DNA of 59,645 nucleotides from Candidatus Kaiserbacteria bacterium CG10_big_fil_rev_8_21_14_0_10_56_12 (GCA_002773355.1 PFBL01000001.1:1-59645); one strand, 5' to 3'; numbered from the stretch's first letter, positions 37,401-44,475 are shown. A program made the numbers and translations. Notes: generated by a model not told the origin, from the letters alone.

Positions 37401-37589
37401 CGGCTTAATCTCGGCCTTCGTGGCCGCCTGATAGAAATCGATCACACCGTGCATGTTGCCCGCATCGGTGAGCGCCACCGCATCCATGCCATCTTTCTTA
37501 ACCTTTTCGACGAGCTCGTCGACCTTCGGAAGCGCCTGGAGGAAGCTGTAGTGGCTGTGCGTATGGAGATGGATAAAGCGCGATGCCAT
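34416..37589 (-). CDS. dnaE: DNA polymerase III alpha subunit
   Basis: 1057 residues. An N-terminal PHP domain (FIHLHTHSHYSFLQA) is followed by the polymerase core with PDIDMDFADNRR near residues 390-400 carrying the catalytic Asp pair, the palm/finger YRPGPMQFIP and QDDLLIMAHEFAGYS region, and the tandem HhH. A C-terminal OB fold (from about 960) comes last. Replicative polymerase. No intein is seen. It shares a 20-base intergenic promoter with rnhB on the other strand. Confidence 0.97.
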   Translation of the reverse strand: MASRFIHLHTHSHYSFLQALPKVDELVEKVKKDGMDAVALTDAGNMHGVIDFYQAATKAEIKPILGVDAYLAPRSRHDKDHDLDAKRSRLVLLAENVTGYRNLLALVTASWTEGFFERPRLDKELLRAHAAGIIAILPSFAGDVAQLLRAGDHNGAAASLAEFTDIFGKENLFLEVSHHPKVTGHEALMQKNIELAHETDTPLVAQHDVYYLDPSDRGATEILRRIQQGERGKNEEEDFSFISEKKALALFKDTPEAVDNTRRIADRCNVELTLGKFVFPNFALPPGKTADELLRELCLAGLKVRGLEGRQDVLERLEYELGIIAFKGYAAYFLVVEDLVRFAREKNIYTNIRGSVAGSMTTYLLQITKIDPLEYKIPFERFLNPERPSAPDIDMDFADNRRDEVIEYAREKYGHDHVAQIGTFGTMMARAAIRDVARALGHSYNTGDRIAKLIPMGSQGFPMTIENAMKLEPDLKSLYNEDDDTKEILDLAQRIEGCVRHVGVHAAGVVVSPTPLVEWTPIQPDPKGTGKLITQYDMYSVGEDGVGLTKFDFLGIKNLTILADAVARVKETRGIDIDIEAIPLDDPKTFAMLARGDTEGTFQLNGTGMTRWLKDLRPTTIHDINAMVALYRPGPMQFIPQYIERKHNPSLITYLDPAMEPILKQTYGILVYQDDLLIMAHEFAGYSWGEVDKFRKAVGKKIPAEMQKQKEKFIDGCVEHSTWPRKKAQEVWAWIEPFAAYGFNKAHSASYGRVAYQTSYLKANYPVEYLAALLTADSGDTEQISVFVGEAKRLGIDVLPPDVNESGTDFTVVGEHRDAIRFGLSSIKNFGEGIAEAIMTERTAHGSYHSLSDFLSRVASKNLNRKSLESLVKAGALDSLAPAHAGRDTLLENIEALLAYHREATASAPQDSLFGDLTKPPELHLPEGTAMSLADKLAWEKELLGIYVSGHPLDAHKDLLAKARLTIAQIKKTPTNGTLVILPVLVSIVRPILTKSGEKMAFVTVEDQTDSIESVVFPKTFKEHVAAIVPGACLLLKAKVSIRNGEATLAIEELKPI

Positions 37590-37609
37590 AGGACTAGTAT
37601 ACTTTCTAC
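37590..37609. promoter_or_regulatory. Symmetric bidirectional promoter, dnaE / rnhB
   Basis: The whole gap is six bases, the palindrome AGTATACT (37596-37603), six bases. On each strand the palindrome supplies TATACT exactly six bases before the start codon. The two genes therefore appear to share one -10 element, with both mRNAs leaderless. Confidence 0.7.
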
Positions 37610-38191
37610 ATGCGATTCATGCTTGGGGTTGATGAGGCGGGGCGCGGACCTCTCGCAGGGCCAGTTGCGGTTGGCGTAGTGGCGGTGCCAGTACACTTTG
37701 AAGTCGCGCGCGAATTTCCTGGTGTGGCAGATTCCAAAAAGCTAAGTGAGAAGAAACGCGAGACCCTTTTCGCCCTGCTTGAGTCACGAGTAGCGCAGGG
37801 CGATGTGCGCTATGTGGTCGAGCTCGAGAGCAATGAGACGATCGACAGCGAGGGGATCGTGGTCGCCGTGCATTGTGCGCTCGATCGGGGAGTACGGGCG
37901 CTCGCGCCGGACGCGAGCGCTGTAGAAGTATTGCTCGACGGTGCACTCAAAGCTCCCGCGGAGTATGCGCAAGAGACAATGATTGGAGGAGACGCTCTTG
38001 TACCACTCATCTCGCTCGCGTCGATTGCGGCCAAGGTCGTCCGCGACCGGCGCATGTATGCGCTCGCAGAGCAGTACCAAGAATATGGGTTCGATGCGCA
38101 TAAGGGCTACGGCACCAAGGCACACTACCAAGTCCTGCAAGAGCACGGCCAGTGCGCTCTCCATCGCAAGACATTCCTGCACGAACGGTGA
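37610..38191 (+). CDS. rnhB: Ribonuclease HII
   Basis: 193 residues. The active-site DE is D8-E9 in GVDEAGRGPLAGP; DSKKLSEKKR, VLLDGAL and SIAAKVVRDR follow as in the family, with a complete C-terminus (HRKTF). It removes RNA primers and misincorporated ribonucleotides. Its pairing with dnaE through a common promoter fits a joint role in replication. Confidence 0.95.
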   Translation: MRFMLGVDEAGRGPLAGPVAVGVVAVPVHFEVAREFPGVADSKKLSEKKRETLFALLESRVAQGDVRYVVELESNETIDSEGIVVAVHCALDRGVRALAPDASAVEVLLDGALKAPAEYAQETMIGGDALVPLISLASIAAKVVRDRRMYALAEQYQEYGFDAHKGYGTKAHYQVLQEHGQCALHRKTFLHER

Positions 38192-38254
38192 CACAACACC
38201 ACCACGTAAGCTCTATGGAAGGTTTTGGAAAACACGAGCTTGCAGAGCTGGGGG

Positions 38255-38280
38255 TTGACAGTATGTCAATAATGTATAAT
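38255..38280 (+). promoter_or_regulatory. Promoter of zinc-finger ORFan 38287
   Basis: TTGACA (38255-38260) and TATAAT (38275-38280) with a short 14-base spacer; the shifted TAATAT gives 16. TATAAT ends six bases before ATG 38287, so this ORFan may also be leaderless. Confidence 0.6.
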
Positions 38281-38286
38281 ATATAT

Positions 38287-38859
38287 ATGGCAAGTTACCC
38301 GACCGCAAATCTGAATGCGGCATTGGGGTTGAGAATTCAGAGAGGTGGACAATTGAAAAGATCACAAGTTTCTCGGTACCCCCAGGGCGCGGCGGAGCAC
38401 GTGGTGACACACGCTCGCTGGCAGCGTTCACGGGGGAGGAATCCCTCTGAGCCATTCCTCTGGGAAAAGAACCCACGGAAAGCTCTCGCTTTGGCAGAGC
38501 GCATGGCGTACTTCTCGCCGCTGGGCGAGTATCTCGGTGGCGACGTTCCCGACAACTACATCTGCAGCGAGTGCGGAGCGACGGACTGCAAGCTCTGGAG
38601 AGAGTACCAGACCATGCGCGCCGAGCTTCGTTGCGCACCCTGTGCTGCAAGGTCAGAGGGCAGGGACATCAGCGACATCGACGAGGCGGGGATGCGTCTC
38701 AGTGAACACGGAGGACGCACCGACCAAATCGGGTGGTACATTCCGGCTGTGCCTACCGAGAAGGTAGGAAGCTGCTGGGGCTACACAGCGGTTCCCGGTC
38801 CGGGATGTCTCTGGTGGGAGCATTTGCCCACCCTGCCCAGACAGAGGCGCGCTGTCTAA
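38287..38859 (+). CDS. Zinc-finger-like protein, unknown family
   Basis: 190 residues. A basic N-terminal half is followed by a Cys cluster, CSECGATDC then CAPC (about residues 97-123), a likely treble-clef or ribbon zinc site. The Trp/Gly-rich C-terminus includes GWYIPAVPTEK and CLWWEHLPTLP. Not recognised. Alternatively translation could begin at TTG 38353, which has AGGTGG at the right distance. A strong terminator follows, so it is a one-gene unit. Confidence 0.65.
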   Translation: MASYPTANLNAALGLRIQRGGQLKRSQVSRYPQGAAEHVVTHARWQRSRGRNPSEPFLWEKNPRKALALAERMAYFSPLGEYLGGDVPDNYICSECGATDCKLWREYQTMRAELRCAPCAARSEGRDISDIDEAGMRLSEHGGRTDQIGWYIPAVPTEKVGSCWGYTAVPGPGCLWWEHLPTLPRQRRAV

Positions 38860-38862
38860 TCG

Positions 38863-38918
38863 GCCGCCCCCACGCGAGACGAAGAGCCAACCCTTTGTCT
38901 CGCGACGAGGGGGGCGGC
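38863..38918 (+). terminator. Two-part hairpin terminator
   Basis: Outer GCCGCCCCC pairs with GGGGGCGGC and inner CGCGAGAC with GTCTCGCG, followed by TTTTCTTTTT. Confidence 0.88.
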
Positions 38919-39002
38919 TTTTCTTTTTGTGCACGAGTTCGAATGTATAACATACAAAGGATGAGTAGGTTTACGCCATCCACCGCCGCACATTTCTGCA
39001 TC

Positions 39003-39030
39003 TTGACCGGCAGTGCAAATAAGGTATAAT
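39003..39030 (+). promoter_or_regulatory. Promoter of zinc-ribbon ORFan 39083
   Basis: TTGACC (39003-39008), 16 bases, TATAAT (39025-39030). The predicted leader is about 45 bases and includes a GAGGTG site before ATG 39083. Confidence 0.65.
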
Positions 39031-39082
39031 GCCGGCGGAGTTGGGCGCATGGCTCGACTACGGAAGTCAAGCGAGGTGCAGT

Positions 39083-39319
39083 ATGAGGAGGCAAGGCGCC
39101 GGCCAGGGCGCACGGGTCGCGAAGGACCCGAGAGTCGTCGAGAAGCACAAACTGCTTCTCGGCAAGAAGTTCCCTCGTTGCCCGTGGTGCCACGGGGCGG
39201 GGACCAAGTTCGAGGGGAACGCCATGATTTGCGGCATCAAGGGCCTGGTCACCCAGGCGCAGGCGTGGGTCTGCGAGCATGGGGCCGACTTGAGGCCGCC
39301 GAAGAAAAAGGGAAAATGA
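39083..39319 (+). CDS. Small zinc-ribbon protein
   Basis: 78 residues, basic. CPWC (about residues 33-36) and two later Cys (ICG, VCEH) form a probable zinc ribbon. The Lys-rich tail ends PPKKKGK. The ATG at 39083 is chosen because it is preceded by GAGGTG and lies after the predicted transcription start. The frame extends up to 39029 inside the promoter. No family recognised. Own terminator follows. Confidence 0.65.
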   Translation: MRRQGAGQGARVAKDPRVVEKHKLLLGKKFPRCPWCHGAGTKFEGNAMICGIKGLVTQAQAWVCEHGADLRPPKKKGK

Positions 39320-39326
39320 TCTTTGG

Positions 39327-39360
39327 GGCCGGCCACGCGCCACGCGCGAGGCCGGCCTTT
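39327..39360 (+). terminator. Terminator of zinc-ribbon gene
   Basis: GGCCGGCC (39327-39334) pairs with GGCCGGCC (39350-39357), followed by TTTCTCTTTTT. Confidence 0.85.
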
Positions 39361-39380
39361 CTCTTTTTAATACCCTGTGG

Positions 39381-39386
39381 TAGAGT
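39381..39386 (+). promoter_or_regulatory. -10 box of rpmF
   Basis: TAGAGT ends seven bases before the rpmF ATG. Confidence 0.55.
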
Positions 39387-39393
39387 CTCCAGC

Positions 39394-39744
39394 ATGTCAG
39401 TACGCATGCGCCACACACGAGGGCACACCAATAACCGCCGTTCTCATCACGCCCTTACCGAGACGAAGGCGGTCAAAGACGCTACCTCAGGTGCGCTCCG
39501 ACTCCCGCATCGGCTCGACGAGTCGACCGGCATGTACCGCGGTAAGCAGATCGCCAAAGTGAAGGTCAAGGGCGCCAAGACGCCCAAGGTGAAGGGTCCG
39601 TCAGAGAAGGTTGTTGCTGAGCAGGTGCACGATCATGCGGCTGAGCACGAGAATGCGGAGGCAAAAAGTTCCAAAGGTATCATGGGCAGGATTACCGGTG
39701 CGGGCCGTCCGAAGGCGCGCAGAGGCTTTGGCGGCGGTGCATAA
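39394..39744 (+). CDS. rpmF: Ribosomal protein bL32 with C-terminal extension
   Basis: 116 residues. The start MSVRMRHTRGHTNNRRSHHAL is the basic N-terminal region of bL32 (RRSHH core). About 60 extra residues rich in Lys, Ala and Gly follow, ending RRGFGGGA. The usual protein is about 57-60 residues. The CxxC zinc pairs of some bL32 are absent. It ends at a long hairpin that also borders the nusB promoter. Confidence 0.8.
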   Translation: MSVRMRHTRGHTNNRRSHHALTETKAVKDATSGALRLPHRLDESTGMYRGKQIAKVKVKGAKTPKVKGPSEKVVAEQVHDHAAEHENAEAKSSKGIMGRITGAGRPKARRGFGGGA

Positions 39745-39757
39745 TTAATTTACACAC

Positions 39758-39799
39758 AACAAACATCGCGGCTGCGCTTGCGCAGCCGCGATGTTTGTT
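39758..39799 (+). terminator. 20-pair hairpin terminator of rpmF
   Basis: An almost loopless perfect stem (AACAAACATCGCGGCTGCGC with its complement). The last base of its right arm is the first base of the nusB -10 box. Confidence 0.85.
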
Positions 39800-39804
39800 A
39801 TACT
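39799..39804 (+). promoter_or_regulatory. -10 box of nusB-nudix
   Basis: TATACT, 20 bases before ATG 39825. Formation of the upstream hairpin in DNA or RNA could affect access to it. Confidence 0.5.
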
Positions 39805-39824
39805 TAGGTGTAACAGATCTTTAC

Positions 39825-40748
39825 ATGGCGAATCGACATTTAGCACGATCTATCGTACTGCAGTCACTCTTTGAGTGGGACAATTCTGGAGTGCCAGAAC
39901 AGGAGGCGCTGAATATCCTCGCACGCAACGTCGAGGAATTTGGCGGCGATGATGTCGACACCCCCTTCATGGATACGCTCCTCAAGGGCGTGCTCGCCAA
40001 GAAAGAGGACCTCGACACTGTCATCACCAAGGCGGCGCCCGATTGGCCACTCGAACGCATCGCACCCATCGACCGAAACATCCTGCGCCTCGGTCTGTAT
40101 GAACTCTTGTTTGCCGACCGCACGCAGGTGCCGGCAAAGGTTGCGATTAACGAAGCTATCGAGCTCGCCAAGACCTTCGGAGGGGATTCGTCGGGGCGGT
40201 TTGTGAACGGTGTGTTAGGTGCGGTATACAAGGAGCTCGGTGAGCCCGGCAAAGAAGAGCAGGGCAGGAAGAAAGTGAAGCGCGAAGAGCTCCCACTCGA
40301 AAAGATGGGCGGCGGTATCGCCTATGCCAAGCACGAAGGTCAGTACTACCTCGCGCTGGTACACGACGTTTTCGGCCACTGGACACTCTCAAAGGGCCAC
40401 ATCGACAAGGACGCGTCACCGGAGCTTGGCGTCGCACGTATTCTCAGGGATGAGCTTGGTCTCGAGGCCACTGTCGAAGACCAGATCGGCGAGAACGAAT
40501 ATATTGCTTCGCATCCAGAGAAGGGGAAGGTGGTGAAGCATGTATGGTTCTTCCTCGCACGATGCGCGTTCGATCCCCTCACCCTCAAGAAGAGCGGAGG
40601 CCTCGACGACGCCAAGTGGTTCCGTCTGCAGGACATCATTGATTTGAATTTTTATGATGATATGCTCCCCATCGTGACCCAGGCCGTGCAAAAGCTGCTC
40701 GATCATGCGAGTGCTGAGAAGGCCAAGTCCGCGCCCGTTCATGCCTGA
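39825..40748 (+). CDS. NusB-Nudix fusion protein
   Basis: 307 residues. Residues 1-135 are NusB (MANRHLARSIVLQSLFEWD, then PLERIAPIDRNILRLGLYEL and KVAINEAIELAKTFGGDSSGRFVNGVLG), the antitermination/rRNA-processing factor. A Lys/Glu linker leads to a Nudix-type domain (about 160-300). Its Nudix box, GHIDKDASPELGVARILRDELGL, keeps the Arg, the last Glu and the Gly but has Ala and Ile at two consensus Glu positions and Asp for a third. Pyrophosphohydrolase activity is therefore doubtful and a nucleotide-binding role is possible. The gene overlaps rnc by eight bases, linking NusB to RNase III. Confidence 0.88.
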   Translation: MANRHLARSIVLQSLFEWDNSGVPEQEALNILARNVEEFGGDDVDTPFMDTLLKGVLAKKEDLDTVITKAAPDWPLERIAPIDRNILRLGLYELLFADRTQVPAKVAINEAIELAKTFGGDSSGRFVNGVLGAVYKELGEPGKEEQGRKKVKREELPLEKMGGGIAYAKHEGQYYLALVHDVFGHWTLSKGHIDKDASPELGVARILRDELGLEATVEDQIGENEYIASHPEKGKVVKHVWFFLARCAFDPLTLKKSGGLDDAKWFRLQDIIDLNFYDDMLPIVTQAVQKLLDHASAEKAKSAPVHA

Positions 40749-41433
40749 TTTCAAAAACTTCGCGACTCACATCGGTGTGAAGTTTAAGAATCTCGACCTC
40801 CTTGTCGAGGCTTTTACGCATCGGTCGTATCTCAATGAGCACAAGGAGTATGTCGGGAGCCACAACGAACGCCTCGAGTTCTTAGGCGACGCGGTGCTCG
40901 AGCTCGCCGTAACAGACTTCCTTTTCAAGAAATATCCAGAGAAGAGCGAGGGCGAGCTCACCAATCTGCGTGCGGCACTCGTAAACACCGTCTCCCTTGC
41001 CGAGAGCGCACAGAGGCTCGGCGTCAACGAATATCTCCTCCTCTCAAAGGGCGAGGCCAAGGACACCGGGCGTGCACGCGATGTGATTCTCGCCGACACT
41101 TTCGAGGCGCTCATCGGTGCGATCTATCTCGACCAAGGTTTTACAAGCGCTGAGACCTTTATTGCGCGCAACGTGCACAGCAAGGTGGACACCGTGATCG
41201 AGACGCGCGCGTATCAAGATTCCAAGAGCCACTTCCAGGAACTCTCGCAAGAGAAGAAGGGCATTACCCCAAGCTATCGTACGCTCGTCGAAGAAGGCCC
41301 CGACCACGACAAACGGTTTACAGTGGGCGCCTTCCTCGGAGAGAAAGAGATTGCCCGCGGCGAGGCACACAGCAAGCAAGAGGCCGAACAGGCCGCGGCC
41401 ACAGCCGCGCTCGCGGCGATGAAGTGGGCCTAA
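40741..41433 (+). CDS. rnc: Ribonuclease III
   Basis: 230 residues. RNase III domain with the signature HNERLEFLGDAVLELAV (about 38-55) and the second acidic cluster DTFEALIGAIYLD, then a dsRBD (about 155-228, ending KQEAEQAAATAALAAMKW). Cuts double-stranded RNA, including rRNA precursors. The start is 40741, overlapping the nusB-nudix stop. Confidence 0.96.
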   Translation: MPDFKNFATHIGVKFKNLDLLVEAFTHRSYLNEHKEYVGSHNERLEFLGDAVLELAVTDFLFKKYPEKSEGELTNLRAALVNTVSLAESAQRLGVNEYLLLSKGEAKDTGRARDVILADTFEALIGAIYLDQGFTSAETFIARNVHSKVDTVIETRAYQDSKSHFQELSQEKKGITPSYRTLVEEGPDHDKRFTVGAFLGEKEIARGEAHSKQEAEQAAATAALAAMKWA

Positions 41434-41442
41434 ATCGTTTGG

Positions 41443-41448
41443 TACAAT
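41443..41448 (+). promoter_or_regulatory. -10 box of smc
   Basis: TACAAT ends seven bases before the smc ATG. A GGAG lies inside that interval and would not be useful if the mRNA starts at the ATG. Confidence 0.55.
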
Positions 41449-41455
41449 ACGGAGA

Positions 41456-43666
41456 ATGCTGAAGCGGCTGGAGATAGTCGGGTTTAAATCTTTTGTACGC
41501 AAGACCGTGCTCGATTTCTCGTCGGCCACGACTGCGATAGTAGGCCCCAACGGCTCTGGCAAGAGCAACCTCGCCGAGGCATTCCGCTTCGCTCTTGGAG
41601 AGCAGTCGATGAAGAGCATGCGCGGCAAGCGGAGCGAGGACCTCATTTGGGGCGGGTCGCACACGGTGCCGCGCAGTAACCGCGCGTCGGTAACGATCGT
41701 GTTCGATAATGTGCGTCGCGAGTTCAAGATCGATTTCGACGAAGTGAGCATCGAGCGCTCGATACTGCGCGACGGGTCGAGCGAGTATTCGATAAACGGC
41801 TCTAAGGTTCGCCTGCGTGATATCGAGGAACTGCTGGCCGGTGCAAACATCGGTGAGACCGGTCACCACATTATCTCGCAGGGCGAGGCAGATCGGATAC
41901 TGCTCGCGAACGCGCGCGAGCGTCGGACGATGCTTGAGGATGCGCTCGGCCTCAAGGTCTATGAGTTTAAGAAGGCTGAGGCGCAGAAGAAGCTCGAGAA
42001 GACCGATATCAATATCCAACAAGTGAACTCGCTCCGCCGTGAGCTTGCGCCGCATCTGCGATTCTTGGAGCGCCAGGTGGAGAAGCTCGAACGCGCGGAG
42101 GGGATGCGCCAGGAACTTATCAAACTGGCTGCGGCCTATTTCGCAACAGAAGATGCGTTCCTTACGGCCGAGAAGAAGAAAGTGATCGAGGAGAAACGTT
42201 CGGCCCAGGAGCGACTCGCGAGCGTGAGTGCTGAGCTTGCCGCGATCGAGGAGCGCGCCACGACCGATGCCGAGGGTGCCAAGCGGCTCGACCTCTCGCG
42301 CAAGGCCGAACAACAGGTCGAGCGCCTTGCGGGCGAGCGAGCGGCGCTCGCACGAGATCTGGGCCGTATTGAGGGCGCCCTGCATGCCGCCAAGGAGCGC
42401 GCGAAGCGTATCGGGAATGATCCGTATGCGAAGGTCTCGCGTGATGACCTCATCGCGCTTGCCGAGGAGGCCGAACTGCAGGTACAGCAGACGCACACCC
42501 CTGAGGCGGTCCTGGGTGCGCTCAAGTCGCTCCACGCGATTATCAAGGCATTTGTCGATCGCTTTGTCGCGCCATCCGATGATCTCTTGAATGAGGAGGA
42601 ACGCTCGGTCTATACACTCGAAGAAGAGCGCGCGACGCTTCTCGAGAAGAATCGTGCGCTCGAGAAAGAGCACGAAGAAGCGCGTCTCGCGCTTGGCCGC
42701 GCGCGCGAGGCACTCACCGCCTATGACGAGACGGGTCGCGAATTGCGCCGACACATCCTTGAGTTTGCACAGAACAAGGCGCGAGAAGAGTCTGAGGTGA
42801 CGCGCACAGAGGCCCGAGAGCGCGAACTCGCCCAGCTCTCAGAGCGGCTTGACTCGGACAAGGCTGAAGTGGTTGCGCTCGTGGGTACCGCCGCCGTCTC
42901 CTACCAGCCGCGCAGTAGCGATGCCGTGGAGGAGCGTCATGTGCAGGAGGAGCGCAAGCACTCCGTGGAACGCCTCAAGATTCGTCTCGAGGAGGCCGGC
43001 GGTGGCGGCGAGGAGATTCGTGCCGAGCATAAGGAGGTGAGCGAGCGAGAAGTGTTTCTCGCGCGCGAGCTCGAAGACCTTGATCGCACGGCGAAGAGCC
43101 TCGCGGCCCTTATCGAGGACTTGAATACTGAACTCGCGAAGCACTTCGCAGATGGGCTTGCCAAGGTCAACCAATCTTTTAATGAATATTTCGCGCTCAT
43201 GTTTGGTGGTGGGAGCGCCAGGCTCGTGATGGAAGCGATCGAAGTCAAAGACGAGAGCGAGGAAGAGGACGAGTCCGACGAGGATGAGGAAGAAGTCAAA
43301 GAGAAGAAGAAACTCGGTATCGAGATCAACGTGAGTTTACCGAAGAAGAAAGTGCGTTCGCTCATGCAGCTCTCGGGCGGGGAGCGTGCGCTCACCTCGA
43401 TCGCACTCATCTTCGCGATGAGTCAGGTGAACCCGCCACCATTTCTCATTCTCGACGAGACCGACGCCGCACTCGACGAGGCCAACAGCCGTCGTTATGG
43501 CGACATGATCGAGAACTTGGCGCAGAAATCGCAACTCATCGTGATCACCCACAACCGCGAGACCATGAGCCGCGCGGGGATCCTCTACGGCGTAACGATG
43601 GGCAGCGACGGCATCTCCAAGCTCCTCTCAGTTAAGTTCGACGAGGCCGTAACGGTCGCAAAATAA
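41456..43666 (+). CDS. smc: SMC-family chromosome segregation ATPase, short, no visible hinge
   Basis: 736 residues, about 60% of the usual ~1180. The N-terminal head has Walker A GPNGSGKSN (30-38) and the SMC-type IISQGEADRILL. The C-terminal head has the ABC signature LSGGERA (639-645) and Walker B FLILDE (663-668). Between them the coiled-coil arms are short and interrupted by a stretch of about 60 residues (about 325-385) without a recognisable SMC hinge or zinc hook. An acidic insert (EESDEDEEE-like) precedes the second head. Expected to hold and organise DNA, with dimerisation by an unusual route. Confidence 0.85.
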   Translation: MLKRLEIVGFKSFVRKTVLDFSSATTAIVGPNGSGKSNLAEAFRFALGEQSMKSMRGKRSEDLIWGGSHTVPRSNRASVTIVFDNVRREFKIDFDEVSIERSILRDGSSEYSINGSKVRLRDIEELLAGANIGETGHHIISQGEADRILLANARERRTMLEDALGLKVYEFKKAEAQKKLEKTDINIQQVNSLRRELAPHLRFLERQVEKLERAEGMRQELIKLAAAYFATEDAFLTAEKKKVIEEKRSAQERLASVSAELAAIEERATTDAEGAKRLDLSRKAEQQVERLAGERAALARDLGRIEGALHAAKERAKRIGNDPYAKVSRDDLIALAEEAELQVQQTHTPEAVLGALKSLHAIIKAFVDRFVAPSDDLLNEEERSVYTLEEERATLLEKNRALEKEHEEARLALGRAREALTAYDETGRELRRHILEFAQNKAREESEVTRTEARERELAQLSERLDSDKAEVVALVGTAAVSYQPRSSDAVEERHVQEERKHSVERLKIRLEEAGGGGEEIRAEHKEVSEREVFLARELEDLDRTAKSLAALIEDLNTELAKHFADGLAKVNQSFNEYFALMFGGGSARLVMEAIEVKDESEEEDESDEDEEEVKEKKKLGIEINVSLPKKKVRSLMQLSGGERALTSIALIFAMSQVNPPPFLILDETDAALDEANSRRYGDMIENLAQKSQLIVITHNRETMSRAGILYGVTMGSDGISKLLSVKFDEAVTVAK

Positions 43667-43692
43667 ATACAAGGATTAATCCTTGTATTTAT
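43663..43692. repeat. 30-base perfect palindrome over the smc stop codon
   Basis: ATAAATACAAGGATT followed directly by its reverse complement, with no loop. The smc stop (43664-43666) lies within it. No T run follows. It may terminate transcription or form a cruciform. Confidence 0.75.
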
Positions 43693-43750
43693 GCAGTGAC
43701 AAAAGCCAACTCTGTTTCGGCTACACGCGCAGCAGCGGTGTACCCATATA

Positions 43751-43769
43751 GGGACATCGTAAGTCCCTA
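43751..43769 (+). repeat. REP-like hairpin, left copy
   Basis: GGGAC-ATCGTAA-GTCCC followed by TA. The five-pair stem and asymmetric loop resemble REP sequences. Confidence 0.75.
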
Positions 43770-43770
43770 A

Positions 43771-44445
43771 TCATTCAAGCCGCATCTTGGTGAGGTCTGC
43801 TTCTGCGTCAGTAAGATAGGAGTCGATAGAGTGTCGATAGTTCCCGAGCATATCCTTGAAAAGTGACGTCGTAAGCAATGAGGAAAAGTTTTGTCTCTCA
43901 ATGTAGTCAAGATAGCTGCTCCAACGGTAATTGGCGAGATAATCGAGAGCCACTTGCTTGTTCTGTATACCTCCATGACTTCGGTCCCGCCACGTCTGAG
44001 CACCTTTCAAATAATCCAAAGGATTGAGGTGGATGTAGTGAAGAATGTAATTAGCGTGTGCCTGACGATCTACGAGCACCTTCTTAGTTCGACCCTGAAA
44101 GAGTGTACCCACACGCGTATATTTGTCGTTGAACGATTTGGCGTAACCGACGTTCAGCTTGCGTAAGAATTGTGACAGCCCACCATCACAGCGTTCGGAA
44201 AGAAGCAAATGGTAATGATTCTTCATGAGACACCATCCGTGAATATCAACGAGCTTGTTCCTGGGCCCCTGTTCCAAATATGGACTTACGAGGTCCATAG
44301 ATTTGAAATGGTAGCCGCTGTTGTTATCCGCGGGGGTAGTGTCGTTAAAGACATACAGATTGTGCACAAAGCGCAAATAATCTTTGTCATCCAGAAAAAT
44401 ATTTCGGCCATCAACGCCGCGGTTGAGAACATGCCAAAGTTCCAT
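43771..44445 (-). CDS. REP-associated tyrosine transposase (Y1/HUH family)
   Basis: 224 residues. It begins MELWHVLNRGVDGRNIF, the strand-1 region of RAYT/IS200-like enzymes. HGWCLMKNHYHLLLS contains the HxH metal site of the HUH fold. The likely catalytic Tyr is in LNVGYAKSFNDKYTRVGTLFQGR. HYIHLNP and the YRWSSY region are typical of RAYTs. The frame is intact, so the enzyme may be active. It would nick and join single-stranded DNA at the flanking hairpins. It appears to be expressed from a TATACT about 17 bases upstream. Confidence 0.9.
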   Translation of the reverse strand: MELWHVLNRGVDGRNIFLDDKDYLRFVHNLYVFNDTTPADNNSGYHFKSMDLVSPYLEQGPRNKLVDIHGWCLMKNHYHLLLSERCDGGLSQFLRKLNVGYAKSFNDKYTRVGTLFQGRTKKVLVDRQAHANYILHYIHLNPLDYLKGAQTWRDRSHGGIQNKQVALDYLANYRWSSYLDYIERQNFSSLLTTSLFKDMLGNYRHSIDSYLTDAEADLTKMRLE

Positions 44446-44475
44446 AGTGCTTTTGTACTTTTAGTATAACCCATC

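Noticed and set aside
38961-39029. 22-codon frame (MSRFTPSTAAHF...) with a TATAAC nine bases upstream
   Set aside because: Too short to judge, overlaps the promoter of the zinc-ribbon gene, and has no clear ribosome site; at most a leader peptide.
41318-42754. 478-codon minus-strand frame opposite smc
   Set aside because: The plus strand encodes the SMC heads and coiled coils; the antisense frame is an Arg/Leu-rich mirror of coiled-coil codons.
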